Notes: a model not told the origin generated them from the letters alone. Counted from the stretch's first letter, positions 42,301 to 52,820 are shown. The stretch is 64,000 bases of DNA from Gibbula magus (GCA_936450465.1 OW388297.1:56412989-56476988), one strand, 5' to 3'. Numbers and translations are program-made.

Positions 42301-45300
42301 GAACAAACAGGGAAGAAGAACCGGGCAACAGGGGAACCAGTTCTCAAGCCGCGCATTGTAACAACGTACAACAAGTACATGGGAGGTGTTGATCGGGCCG
42401 ACCAGATGTTGTCGTACACGCAGTTCCGAGTGAAGACCCTGAAGTGGTGGGAACGGGTTTGGTTTCACGTTCTCAACGTTGCCTTGTTGAACTCTTACAT
42501 CATTTATAAAGAATATAGCAAAGATAAACCTCTAAAAACAAGTCGGGAATACAGGAAGGCTTTGGCGCAACATATAGTAACATTTGCGGACAAGGAACAA
42601 GTTCCATCACTTTGCAGACGTCCCCGTGGTCGGCCGAGCACGAGCGACGAGAGTGTCACTCGTCTTCATGGACGTCACTTTCCGACGAAGATTGAGCCTG
42701 TCGGAAGGAAGAAAAACGTCACAAGGATGTGTGTGGTATGCTCTAAGGCAAAACGCGCCGTCCTCGCAAAACAGATTGAAGAAGGCAATGGGCCAGCAAG
42801 GAAGAAAAAACGAGTAGGCAGAGAGTCTTCTTATGAATGTACAGGTTGTAATGTTTCTCTGTGCGCCGCACCATGCTTCAAACTGTACCACACCGCCACT
42901 GACTATTCCAGGGCTTACATCACTGCCACGGAAAAAGAAAGAAATGAAGAAGAGAATGAAGAAGAAGAAAATTGAAAGTAAAGAGAGCCGAAGTGTGGAC
43001 AACCAGTATATAATCATTATATACAGACCTTGTTAGGTCCCTAAAGCTGTTCTGCGCACTGCCGCAGGTAAATATTGTGTTTCTTTTTGTACATAAATGT
43101 AATGTAATTTCATTGTAATGTATGTCATTGCAAATAAAATATTTTTTATTTTATCAAAGAGACAGAGAAAGTGAATGCGAGCTTTCATTGGAAGTTTAGC
43201 CAGAACCGCATCATAAAAAACACCCATAAATGGTGAACCAAGTGGCCGATTTTCATAAAACTTACATGGGGTAAAGAGGAAAGATTCGGCTTTGATTCAA
43301 TATAAAATTTACACATGCGCACGAAAAACTAAAGTTGCGGCACGTGCCCCGATATGCGCGATAGTCAAAAAGTTGCCTCAAAGTACCGAGGGTACCTTCA
43401 TTTGGCCCACTATAGCTTCCGAACAAAGTTGCGCATTTTTTTTCTTTTTACATCATCGTAAAGAGCAATAAATTGTCTTCAATTCCATGTATCATATGTA
43501 TATGCGCAGCGAAAAATAAACATGCGGCAAGTGATGCGCCAGATGTCGCAAAAAGTTAGTTTTTCAAAAATGAATTTTCTAAGTACTGGGGGTGCCTTCC
43601 TTACGCTCTTCATATATTGCGAACCATTTGACGTATTCCAATAATTTTTATATCATTGTAAAGAGGAATAAATTGTCTTCAAGTACAAACGTGTTTCGCA
43701 TGCGCGCGAAAAAATTTACGATTTTATCAAGCTGGAAATAAAGACAAACTTTACACCGCCCAACATGTATTGCGTTCGCCGCGGTGATAAGTGTATGCTG
43801 TGCTCATTAGTACCCATTAGTTCCACGCGCGCTCGGCTCTGGCACCCTCGAGGAGGTCTCGAGGAGGTAACGGTACTGTAATTAGCACAGTCCCGGGGGG
43901 ACCAAGCAGTGCCAGTAACTTGGTGCGCATCGGGACCATTCACGTGGTACTGTCGGGGTAGCGTCACTCTCCTTTGGTTGGTTATATTTTCTGAACCATA
44001 AGTCGTATTCTAATAATTTTTATGTCATTGTAAAGAGGAATAAACTATCTACAAGCACATATAAATTTCGCAATATGCGCGCTCAGGAGTTTTGATTTCA
44101 TAAAGCTGGAAATAAAGACAAACTTTAGATGACAATATAATTATAACCATAGGTCGCATTTTAATATTTTTTATATCATTGTAAAGACAAACATCTGGTC
44201 TTCAAGTACATATAAAAATTTCAGTAGCGCGCTCCAAATTCATGATGTTATAAGGCCCGAATTAAAGACAATCTTTACAAAGTAATAGAAAAGTAAAGAA
44301 AAATCGTAAAAAAATAATTCAAAGATGCGGGTATAAAGCAACCATTTGTGTACGGGTGCCGCGACTTGAATTTGTATTCAACGCCCGTATATAGCCCGTA
44401 TTCCCCATGTAGATGCGGTATATTTCGTAAAAACGGTACCGGAATCGCCGCCTGGAAATTCCGCCAGCAGAGCTCGTTAGTGCCTAAGCTCAAACTACTG
44501 CTGCGAGCTGCGAGCCTGTAAAGTCCGCTAAAGGGCTAAAAAGGGTAAAATATATATACGCAACGTAAGGGTTAAGATTAAAAGATTTTGAAATATTGAA
44601 ATATCCTGTCTCAACTGCTGACCAACTTACAGATTACAGAATATTGACCAGAGTTTCTCCATCCCCCATTCAAAAGCTCTACAAAATAATGGTCTTAAAG
44701 CTCGTGAACCAACCAATGGCCCACTTCAGGATAGATTCTTCTTTCGTCTAAAATCAAATGTCTCACCGATAGCCCTGTACAGGAGAGACCTGAGACTCTC
44801 GATCTCCGTCTCTAGCTCGGCGAGGCGGAAGTGCACAACCTGGTTGCTGAGGATGGGTTTGCCGAACACCTCACGCTGAGCTGTGTATGCCGCCGTCTCC
44901 TGAATCAGCTTCTGTAGTGGCACCAGCACTGAAATAGTTTTATTATAATTTTTTTGCACATGATATCCAGCTTGAAGCACTAAACTTTCCGTAAGTCCTT
45001 GAACATCAATCTTAGAGCTGTTTAACAAAACAACTTCCTTATGGGCATACAAATCTTTCTGCCACTGGACTCACCGACCATATATTACTGTGTATAAGAC
45101 GACTCTTTATACCAGAAAATAGGGGGTCAAAGAAGGGGGTCATCTTATACACAAGGGCTATGTTTCAGAAGCAGAAATTGTGAAGCTGGGTCAAGAAGAT
45201 ACAACGAACTCATGATGTTGAAACCGGAAACTGCATGCAAACATCGATGTCAACTCATCGTTTACAATCACGAAATAAAACTCCTTTTAAAATGATTATG

Positions 45301-48300
45301 TATTGTTGTGGTTTTTATTGATATATGAATTAGATACATACATAAAATACATTTGATAATTCATTTAAACCTAATAGTTTGACATATCGAAAGTGGTACA
45401 AACGGTCAAGCAATCGATCGATAAATTCAGTGACGTGGACCAATGAAATTCTACAACTAATCCATTCATTCATTTCGTGGACCAATGAAATTCTACAACT
45501 AACCTATTCATTCATAACGCAAAGGAACCAGTGTTACACGAAATACAGCCTCATGATATAATAAATTAAGCAGTAATAGACAAGTGTAAAATGAAATGCA
45601 ATCATGTTATACTTTTTAACAAATGTGTCCCTTCTTAACAATTATCATGTTATATTATCTAGTCACAAGAATGGTGAATGTGAAAATAACATCCATCATA
45701 TGTGACCAAATAATCTAGATGTAGTCTACACTTTTAAACTTAATGCAATTATTAATAAAGATCAAGGTTGCTACAAGTATAATTGTGGTGTGTAATACTG
45801 TGTATGGTTAAACATGTGCAAAGACAAATAAAGTGCAGTGATTATAGTTATGTATTCAACCCTAAGTAAGAATTCCTACTCAGTACTGCGATAGATCCGC
45901 GAACTCACCGAGTGCGGCTCCGTACAGTCGCTCCTCCTGAAACTGCAGCATCTGGTACGTGAAGCCCATCCCCTCATCACCGATAATATACCGTGCCGGA
46001 ATGCGTACATCCTCAAAGAATATCTGTGCTGTGTCCGAGCAACGCATTCCCATCTTACTGATGCTCTTGGCTATCTGAATGCCTGGTGACAAAATAGAAA
46101 ATGTATTTGCTTTGTTGTTGAAGATGGGATAGTGCAGTGCTGAGCTTGGGATAAATTTTCTTTGATTTCCTCTTACAGCATTCTTATCTGAATAGAGAAC
46201 TGCACAGGTGTAGGAACCGGGGGGCCAGGGGAGGCAGCTGTATGTAGCGGTTCTTGAGAAGGCGAAAGAGTCATATTTTCGGCTTAAAAGGAGGGTTCTA
46301 TCAGGGTATTTTTGTGAAAACGAAATTCGAGAGGATATTCTTGTTTACACATATATGTTATTAATACATGATTAAAACACAGTCAACTTGAAAGATACAT
46401 ATGAAAGTAATATTTTGATTACTTTATATTTCACAAATTGATAAAGGCAAGCGCACACTTGTTGAAAATAAAAACGATGAGAACTGAAGCCATGCATCAG
46501 CGCTGCGAGTGGGGAAACTTGGCTATGATCTAACAGCATATTATTTACTAATTTTATTATGTGTTATCTGTTACTATGTGAATTTTCTATCATTGTATAT
46601 ATTTTATTTTTTAGAAAGTGTTAAATATAGCGTGTTTTCATTTCACGTAATGCCAAGAATCCAATATGGCGGATGCTGCCGCTAGATTGGCGATAGAACT
46701 TTCCCTTTAAAGGACTAAAACGGCATTGTCAAGCGCCCAAAATATGACTTGGTTTCAAATCGTTGGGCAAGTTGAGTCATTGCTAAAAGGTTATTACACC
46801 TTGGCGTCTCTATCTACAACAAGCACCCCCCCCCCTACAAAGTAACAATCATGCCCCCATCCCCCTACAAAAAGAAAGTATGATATATACTGCTGCCATA
46901 AGAATTTTGATTCACGTGAACGGAGGATAATCAATGATACCTAAGTACAGCTCGATGAGATGAAAGTGTTCCTACTGGTTTGGGTTTGTGGGATAATCAA
47001 ATTTTAGCTCAGTTGGTAGAGAGTTGGCTTCTTGTTGGATAATGGGTTCAAATCCTGATGGAGGTGATCTGACAATAATTGCACTTCTCTTACATTTACT
47101 AATCTGTAGTAGGGGGAGAGGAAAGTGTACCTTTAAATATGGCATAACTTGCCTATATGTCTGGAATGTTGCCAAAAGACTTAAAATAAACACTGCAGGA
47201 TATGAATTCCTTTTGAAAGTATAGAAAATATATAACTAACGTAATATGGAGTCTCCCAGTATTATTCAGTGACAAGAGTTCTATATGACCTAATCAGGTC
47301 TATGATCCAAGTGGTGGCACGTGGTCCTGAGCATACGTAGCTCAGTCAACCGCTATCATTGAAGTTCAGCAACAAGTGGCGTGGCTCGTCGCATTGGTGG
47401 GTTACCCGCTACAGTGCTGGATAAACTGAGAGTTTGAAGGGTAATTCCCTGCCACACACTGAGACATGAGTTGAGAGACTTATGGTGTCACCCTGGGTAA
47501 GTGACTTAGCTCGAAGTGTGCCTCTGTTCACCCAGCAGTAAATGGGTACCTGGTATGATACGATGGTAGTCTGAATTTTAACTTTGAGCGCCTGACAGGC
47601 GACTGGTTGTATTCTCCTCAGGGAGTGTTTTGTACTCGTTGACCAGGGGTAATATGTCAACCAGCGCTTTGAGCATGCAATGTGCATGGATATATGCGCT
47701 ATATAAATGGACTTATATTATTATAATCAAAACCTTTTACCTTTGACGATTTATAGACAGTTCTATTCGGCTGAGTAAGGCGCAAGTCATGCACACGTGC
47801 AAAGAAAGAGCTAACTGAAGAGACAAAATACTGAGATTTCCGACATGCTTTGACCTTACAAGAAAATTAGTGAGCACAGCTCACTCATATACTCCCGCTT
47901 TTAACATTAGTCAAAGAAAAATGTTACAAAATAGCAAAAGGACATCAATGTTTAGTCCTTTGTATGATGAAACCACAGATGTATTATGAAAGCAGAGTAT
48001 ATATGTCTTCATGGTAAGTATGTCTTCATAGATACACTTGTAAGTAAAAGTCGAAAAAATTTGCATTTAGCATGCAAATGAGGGTATGAAATATACAAAT
48101 ATGCAAATGAGGGTATGAAATATACAAATGACAGATGTACACATCAGTGATTATAAGTATCGAGTTTCGTAACATTTGAACAATTAGTGTCTGAGTTGGG
48201 TGAAACAGAAGTGTGAATGGCGAAGTCGAAAACGGAGAAAATTTGCATAAATTATGCAAATGAGGGTATAAACATACAAAAGGCAGATGTACACATCATG

Positions 48301-51300
48301 GTGATCAAGTTATGTAAAATTTGAACAAATGGTTTCAGAATTATGAACGGAAGAAAAAACGTATGGATGGACAGACACGCTGACCACTATATACCCCTGA
48401 GTACTTCGTAGCGGGGGTATAATTATTAAAGACTTTCCAGTGAAATATTAGTAGCCCAGACTATAACTATATACCTGGAAGATCCATAGGGAGACACATA
48501 AGAGACTTGTTCTGGTGAGCCTTGCCCTGTCCAGTGTTGGCCAGGAGACACATCCAGTCCGCCTGTGTGCCGTTCGTCGTCCACATCTTGCCGCCGTTGA
48601 TGATCAGGTCATCTCCCGTACGTGATGCCTTTGTGTGTATACCTTAAACATGGTTCATGAATTTTAAAATGGGATAAATGATAAATAACATTAACATTCC
48701 TATTTCATCCATTTGAAAAAGATAAATGGATTGTCTGCTCAAAACTTTTCAGAGGTTTTACCAGTCTGATTAAAATCGACCATGTGCCAAGGAATAAAAT
48801 TTGCAAAATAATGCATCTACCGGGATATGAACTGGTTCTGCAGATTCCTCGCCACAAGGTCGGAGAACATCCCATAAAGGCGTGTGTTCCGAACCAGTTT
48901 AGGGCAGACGAAGCCCAGTCAAAAAAGCTGACCAATCACATCATAGTTTTTAAACGGTCGTGGTTTTGAAAGCATTCGGAACAGACGAAAGGATAGCTGT
49001 TAGGAGTTATCTGCCCCTAGATTCTCGCACCGAAAGCTTTTGTTTGAGGTCTTATGATTGCTTAACTGAATTGCGTTAGAACATGCAAGCGTACGGGCTG
49101 TTAACAGACGGTTTTGCGAGGAAACCTCCAAACGATATGAGTTCGTATCCTGGTAGATGCATTTTTTTGTAATTTTTATTCCTTGGAAAACTGTCGATTT
49201 TAATCAGACTGGAGGTTTTACTTGAATAGGTTTTTTCTATTGATCTTTTCTAAAAGGTTTATGTGTATTGGAGTTTTGAATTTTGAAAACTCAAAACTCA
49301 AGAAAAATAATATGCGATTGAAAATTGTAAACTTGAACGTCTAGGCTGACAGTAGGTGACGGTATCTCAATTCCAGCGTTACATATATCTTCTGTCATTT
49401 CATTCATTAAGTGTCATTTAATCTGAACTACATTGGCTACACTTTGTCAAATATCTGAAAGTTAAATCATTACTTGCAACATCTGATCCAGCGCCAACCT
49501 CGCTGATCCCCAAACACGCGACCATGTCCCCTGATATAGATGGCGCCAGAAACTCCCTCTTCAGCTCATCACTCCCAAAGCTGTGCAGAGTTCACAACAA
49601 ATTCTTATAACTAATTTGATTCATTACTCCAAATAGTGGAGATTTTTTGGGAGATGAAAATCATACACTTTTTCGCAAAGCAATTCAACATTTGAAAGGA
49701 ATAAATCACCTGTGGGTGAGAGATGTCTCATGGCTACTGACGAAAAATTCATTCATCTTATTCTTCAAATTTAAATAAAATAATTTGAATAACTTGTATT
49801 TTGACATTGGTATCTTTAATCCTAGTGATAAGTAACATTGAATTATTGAGGAACCTTGTATGACCTTCTTGATGTGACTTCAAGAAAACATATCATAAAA
49901 CTTGTAGACATGTACTTTAATGACTTGAAGCATCCCTACAATGAGGTACCTGGCTAGAGCGGGTGTCGCCATGTCTGTCTGGACCCCGATGGCCATGGGG
50001 ATCCCTCCACAGTTGATGTGTCCTAGTTCCTCCGCTACCGCCATACTGTAGGTGTAGTCCAACCCCAGCCCTCCATACTCTGCAAAAGGTTTACATGACT
50101 TATTTTATATGTTTAGTCTCAAGGCTGGAACTATGCATGTATAGGTTACTAGTTCAGTTTCTTTCCTGCTGCGTTTATATCATTTTATTGGTGGCATGTG
50201 CTCCTGTTCATGGTTTATGGAAGAATGTGTGACTTGTATCATTAGCAAGTGAATTTGATTGGTTGATTTCTCAGGGAGGTGGGGTGGATAGTGCATGAAT
50301 GGCTGGATGAGGTATTAATGGGTGAGTGTTGTGTTGGGGGTGATAATGTGTGAATGGCTGGGTGAGGTATTAATGGGTGAGTGTTGTGTTGGGGGTGATA
50401 ATGTGTGAATGGCTGGGTGAGGGTGGTGAGGTGTGGTGCCTGTATTGATTGGTGAGTGTTGAGATGGGGATTGTAGTATGTGAGCGGTGCCGCTACTGAC
50501 TGGTGAGAGTTGTAGAGGGAGTGATAGTGTGTGAGTGGCTGGCTTGAAGGGTAGTGAGGTGTGGGTGACTGTATTGATGGGTGAATGTTATAGGTTATAG
50601 TATGAGTGGCTTTATGAGGGTATTTTAATTTTATATATCAGTATTGGCAGAAGACATTATGGGCGGATGGGGTGTTTGGTTAGGGTGCTAGTGTATGTAT
50701 GACTGGGCAAGACAATGTGAGTGACTGAATGAGTATGTATGATTGGTTGAGGATGACTGTGTATGCACACTATTTTAATATGTTATACCATTTTGATATA
50801 TTTTTATTGAAACATTTTATGTCATTTTAGTGTATTGTGTCCAAGTTCCTCCGCTACCGCCATACTGTAGGTGTAGTCCAACCCCAACCCTCCATACTCT
50901 GCAAAAGATTGACATGGCTTATTTTACCTGTTTAGTCTCAAGGCTAAAACTGTGCATGCATACTGTAGATAACTAGTTCAGTTTCTTTCCTGCTGTGTTT
51001 ATATTCTTTTATTGGTGGCATGTGCTCCTGTTCATGGTTTATGGAAGAATGTGTGACTTGTATCATTAGCATGTGAATTTGATTGGTTGATTTCTTTGCC
51101 CACACTGAGATGTGATTTGTTAAACTTCCAAATACTTAATCAGTGTACCTGTTGGTTTGTTGACTCCGAGATAACCAGCATCTCCAAGAGTTTTGAAGAC
51201 TTGTTTTGCAGGAAATATACCGGCTTCCTCCCATTCGTCAACATATGGGTTGATGTCTCTATCAATAATCTGAAACAGATACAAGCTTAAACGTAGAATA

Positions 51301-52820
51301 TTCCTTAAATAGAGGGTTCAATCGGGGTATTTCTTGTGGAAGCAAAATTCTAGAGGATATTTTTGTTTACACATATGTTATTAATATATGATTAAAACAC
51401 AGTCAAATTGAAAGATACTAATGAAAGTAACATTTTGATGACTTTATATTTCACAACTTGATAATTTTGTTGAAAATTATAACAAAGACAACTGAAGCCA
51501 TTCATCGGCGCTGCGAGTGGGGAAAACTACAAGTTGTTTATTAGTTTTATGATGTGTTATGTATTACTATGTGAATACTCTATCAGTGTATGTCTTGAGT
51601 TATGAAAAAGTCGCAAAATTGGGTACAATAGAGCGTGTTTTAATTTCACATAATGCAAAAAGTCCAATATGGTGGCAGTGGCTATTCCACATTATTCGCT
51701 TTGCTAAAAAATTGTTGATCCTATAAAATGTCATCTCAGAATGGTTTAAATTGACAGTAATTTATTCAACAAGCAAAGTGGCAGTGTTGTTCCTAGGTGA
51801 TCTCCTGAGGGGGTCATTTTGGCCATTTCTGAACATGTGGGACCCTTTGCAATGGTAAAAGTATCCTACTTCTACAAATTTTAAGGGACACCTAGCCAAA
51901 AAGGTGGGCAAATGTCCCCAGGACCCCCTCTAGGAACAACACTGAAAGTGGTCATATTAGTCTATTAGAATTCAGTACAATGTTGCAGCATGAGACAATG
52001 TTGACACATAAAATCATCATGTAAAACATTGAAATGCCATGGTAGGCCTCTAAACCTTCAAATAAATATTTAGAAACAATGAATGGTGTCTAACTACCCA
52101 TGAACATCAACATATACTAAAATATAATTACTGTAACTTTTACAGTTTCAAATTCCTCTAAAAATGACCTATCTGTCATTCAATCAATTGTAAAAGAAGA
52201 ACATGAGACCAACATAACATATATATTTAGATGTATTTTCAAAATCTTGGGGAAAAAAGTAAATGTCATAGTTGTTTACATGTCTGTATAATACTACTAT
52301 TAGAACAGATTAGAACACCACTGATAAATATTACTAGGCTATCGAGTGAATGAATACAGGCCAACTATTCAGATTCAAAACATTAGATAATTAGATTGAG
52401 GGTCCAAAGTTCACACATTCTCTTCAGTTCAGTCTTGTCCTGTAACTGGGTCAATTGAGTTGTTTGGTGCAACAAGCAATACTATTACATAAACATTGAA
52501 ATATACCGTTTAAATATCACGCATGAGGATTCAAAATAAAAGGACATTATAGTTTCAGCTAGTATAGATCCAAGAAAATCAAATTAGATAAGCCATCATT
52601 CTTTGTTTGTGGTGACGAATCTTGAACTGGACGGTGGACCATGTTACAAATTTACCTTTCGCAAATTTTCGCGAAGTTGTCGGTGTTCTGGCCCAAACAA
52701 GGCCTCCTCTGGTTCAGCCTGTTGTTTTGATGAAAGTGATAAACATATTGAACGGACAAAATGTTGTTGTTGATAATTATTCTGTGTTAAAATGGGTTGT
52801 AGCAGACGACGAAGTGCCAT
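36397..52820 (-). CDS. Mitochondrial acyl-CoA dehydrogenase, nine exons, complete
   Basis: Exons: 52820-52656, 51269-51149, 50079-49950, 49580-49474, 48642-48475, 46082-45909, 44928-44767, 38082-37932, 36499-36397 (stop TAA 36397-36399). All introns are GT-AG with consistent phases; 426 residues. The enzyme is an FAD flavoprotein removing two hydrogens from acyl-CoA and passing electrons to ETF. Residues 1-35 (MALRRLLQPILTQ...) are basic and hydroxylated, a likely mitochondrial presequence. Next come ACAD_N (EHRQLRENLRKIIDRDI to ATPALASFGSDELK), the middle domain with family signature 1 (GISEVGAGSDVAS), GGKMWTTNGTQADW, and the C-terminal helical domain with signature 2 (QYWGGMGYTNEVMVSRMFRD). 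Catalytic Glu406 lies in GGGADEVM. Closest in feel to the 'acyl-CoA dehydrogenase 6-like' group; chain length is not deducible. Start context GCCATGG is strong. Intron 7 (6.7 kb) holds a piggyBac. Confidence 0.96.
37256..37831. mobile_element. MITE of the CAGTCTGATTAAAATCGAC family, copy 4 (576 bp)
   Basis: Ends CAGTCTGATTGAAATCGACC and GCCGATTTTAATGAGACTG are flanked by a perfect 10-bp duplication TGCAGAGAGT (37246-37255, 37832-37841). It is longer than the others because about 125 bp (AACCCGCAAATGTACAC... TTTACGTAAT) sits between two copies of AAGGTCTGAGAACA. It lies in dehydrogenase intron 8. Confidence 0.92.
38990..39620 (+). repeat. Left block of piggyBac internal direct repeats
   Basis: Three clear and one degenerate copy of a unit with core TTATAATTTTTACATCATTG, TAAAGAGGAAAAGATTGTCT and TCAATTCCATGTATAATGCG, near 39190, 39380 and 39530, with a weaker one near 39000. 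Spacing is about 150-190 bases. Confidence 0.75.
40142..40640 (+). repeat. CpG-rich degenerate tandem repeat upstream of the transposase gene
   Basis: Roughly 95-base units start at CATGGGAACCCATTCCCAAT, CATGGGAAACCTGTCCCGCG and CATGGGAGTATGCTCCCATG. They share TCCGGGGTYCGYC and TCTCGAAAAGAGAA segments. Being just 5' of the transposase gene it may include its promoter, but no TATA or initiator could be fixed. Confidence 0.6.
40942..42975 (+). CDS. piggyBac-family transposase, intact, 677 residues
   Basis: One uninterrupted frame. Order: an acidic, Ser/Asp-rich N terminus (about 25-80: SDDDFINEIHADEASDMEST); the DDE_Tnp_1_7 catalytic domain (about 140-520) with MSLVVQRNFADYWST, VDEGMVPWKGNLSFKVYLP, FMDNYYSSTNLY and YNKYMGGVDRADQM; then a basic linker and a C-terminal cysteine-rich domain (CVVCSK...ECTGCNVSLCAAPCFKLYH). 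The catalytic aspartates expected for the family fall at D298, D377 and D484, with D487 also present. The protein cuts and pastes the element at TTAA sites. Length is normal to slightly long. A good acceptor (CATTTACAG, 40922-40930) just before the ATG suggests a 5' non-coding exon. Intact catalytic residues and TTAA-flanked ends suggest it is young or active; domestication cannot be excluded but the intact ends argue against it. Confidence 0.96.
   Translation: MLRGRGRKALRRPRALHTRTRSFEAVSSDDDFINEIHADEASDMESTDSDGSSGLDSDDAYDRDTVIDSEHGDTDGMSDIETEIARKILAAGNSTEEDFSGFEEEFAEIPQYNQDNSQTFDEWVDGPRPRVNLPFTGQTGLRQFIELPENPEPIDFFNLFIHNDDYEDMATETNRYFKQAMEDKILRPRSRMQQWQDTNAEEMKVFVAMTIAMSLVVQRNFADYWSTSDVTSTPFFAKCMPRDRFWLLITYLHLADNRRMPGRNTPCFSPINKLGHLYNRIVHRFSRVYKPHQNISVDEGMVPWKGNLSFKVYLPDKPKKYGIKAFMLCDSHNGYVCKFKLYTGKMNEPVSEGGKTYDVVMDLVNDYVGQGHHIFMDNYYSSTNLYINLWERGIGATGTLRANRKGLPDSVKKPKKKAKQRDMTVSHNHGLLVLRYEDRKSVLLMSTVEDTQLEQTGKKNRATGEPVLKPRIVTTYNKYMGGVDRADQMLSYTQFRVKTLKWWERVWFHVLNVALLNSYIIYKEYSKDKPLKTSREYRKALAQHIVTFADKEQVPSLCRRPRGRPSTSDESVTRLHGRHFPTKIEPVGRKKNVTRMCVVCSKAKRAVLAKQIEEGNGPARKKKRVGRESSYECTGCNVSLCAAPCFKLYHTATDYSRAYITATEKERNEEENEEEEN
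43133..43138 (+). promoter_or_regulatory. Polyadenylation signal of the transposase gene
   Basis: AATAAA lies about 158 bases after the transposase stop, in an AT-rich 3' region followed by a T-rich stretch. Confidence 0.65.
43240..44280 (+). repeat. Right block of piggyBac internal direct repeats
   Basis: Copies near 43250 (weak), 43440, 43640, 44010 and 44160 share AATTTTTATATCATTGTAAA, GAGGAATAAATTGTCTTCAA and a following ATGCGCGCG-like motif. They are in the same orientation as the left block. A GC-rich, unmatched segment (about 43755-43980) separates the third and fourth copies. Confidence 0.75.
45080..45175. mobile_element. MITE-like inverted repeat with GTATAAGACGAC ends
   Basis: TGTGTATAAGACGACTCTTT faces GGGGGTCATCTTATACACAA around a short spacer (ATAGGGGGTCAAAGAAG). 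It lies in a dehydrogenase intron. Confidence 0.6.
46288..46706 (+). mobile_element. Second TTAA-flanked MITE family (AAGGAGGGTTCTATC ends)
   Basis: Left end AAGGAGGGTTCTATC and right end GATAGAACTTTCCCT lie between TTAA 46284-46287 and TTAA 46707-46710. The interior (TTTACACATATATGTTATTA, CATCAGCGCTGCGAGTGGGG, TCCAATATGGCGG) recurs at 51309-51690. It is unrelated in sequence to the AGGTACATCC family and to the window's piggyBac. In dehydrogenase intron 5. Confidence 0.8.
46998..47062 (+). ncRNA. tRNA-derived SINE head
   Basis: TAGCTCAGTTGGTAGAGAG is a good box A and GGGTTCAAATCC a good box B, at tRNA spacing. The acceptor stem is not formed, so a SINE promoter is more likely than a working tRNA. 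Confidence 0.6.
47315..47725 (+). mobile_element. SINE with TATAAATG...TTATTAT tail
   Basis: Starts near GCATACGTAGCTCAGTCAAC (box A-like) and GGTGGGTTACCCGCTACAG. It contains GTTCACCCAGCAGTAAATGG GTACCTGG and ends GCGCTATATAAATGGACTTA then TTATTAT. A Pol III-like head, conserved-looking body and short AT-rich 3' tail are the layout of core-domain SINEs of invertebrates. Family not assigned. In dehydrogenase intron 5. Confidence 0.65.
48762..49211. mobile_element. MITE of the CAGTCTGATTAAAATCGAC family, copy 5 (450 bp)
   Basis: Ends CAGTCTGATTAAAATCGACC and GTCGATTTTAATCAGACTG are flanked by a perfect 10-bp duplication GAGGTTTTAC (48752-48761, 49212-49221). The interior is the long form shared with copies 2 and 4. 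It lies in dehydrogenase intron 4. Confidence 0.95.
50280..50780 (+). repeat. Degenerate tandem repeat in dehydrogenase intron 2
   Basis: Units around GTGTGAATGGCTGGGTGAGG, TATTAATGGGTGAGTGTTGT and GTTGGGGGTGATAATGT recur at about 55-80 bases with growing divergence. The array lies between the two copies of the duplicated exon 3 segment. Confidence 0.75.
50840..51100 (-). pseudogene. Partial duplicate of acyl-CoA dehydrogenase exon 3 and upstream intron
   Basis: About 250 bases repeat 50032-50275 with few differences. The minus strand has TTTTGCAG|AGTATGGAGG, then GGTTGGACTACACC, encoding YGGLGLDYTYSMAVAEELGH like exon 3, before homology stops at GGACACA. The second half of the exon and its donor are missing; reading on meets TGA after NTLK. 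The acceptor is intact, so occasional mis-splicing is conceivable, but the copy cannot make a useful exon. Confidence 0.88.
51309..51690 (+). mobile_element. Second copy of the AAGGAGGGTTCTATC MITE (right end unclear)
   Basis: TTAA at 51305-51308 precedes ATAGAGGGTTCAATCGGG. The interior tracks the 46288 copy (TTTACACATATGTTATTAAT, CATCGGCGCTGCGAGTGGGG, CAATATGGTGG). The right terminus is degraded. In dehydrogenase intron 1. Confidence 0.7.
51760..52655. other. Rest of acyl-CoA dehydrogenase intron 1
   Basis: AT-rich intron sequence; nothing beyond short dispersed-repeat traces is seen. Confidence 0.5.

Larger units (their letters stand above)
38480..44571 (+). mobile_element. piggyBac transposon, apparently complete (6.1 kb)
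   Basis: Flanked by TTAA at 38476-38479 and 44572-44575. Termini CCCTTAACATGCG and, complemented, CCCTTACGTTGCG match at 10 of 13 positions and begin with the CCC typical of the superfamily. The single transposase gene (40942-42975) is central. Both flanks of the gene carry direct repeats with the core TTTTTATATCATTGTAAAGAG (about four on the left, five on the right). The element lies antisense in intron 7 of the acyl-CoA dehydrogenase gene. Confidence 0.9.
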
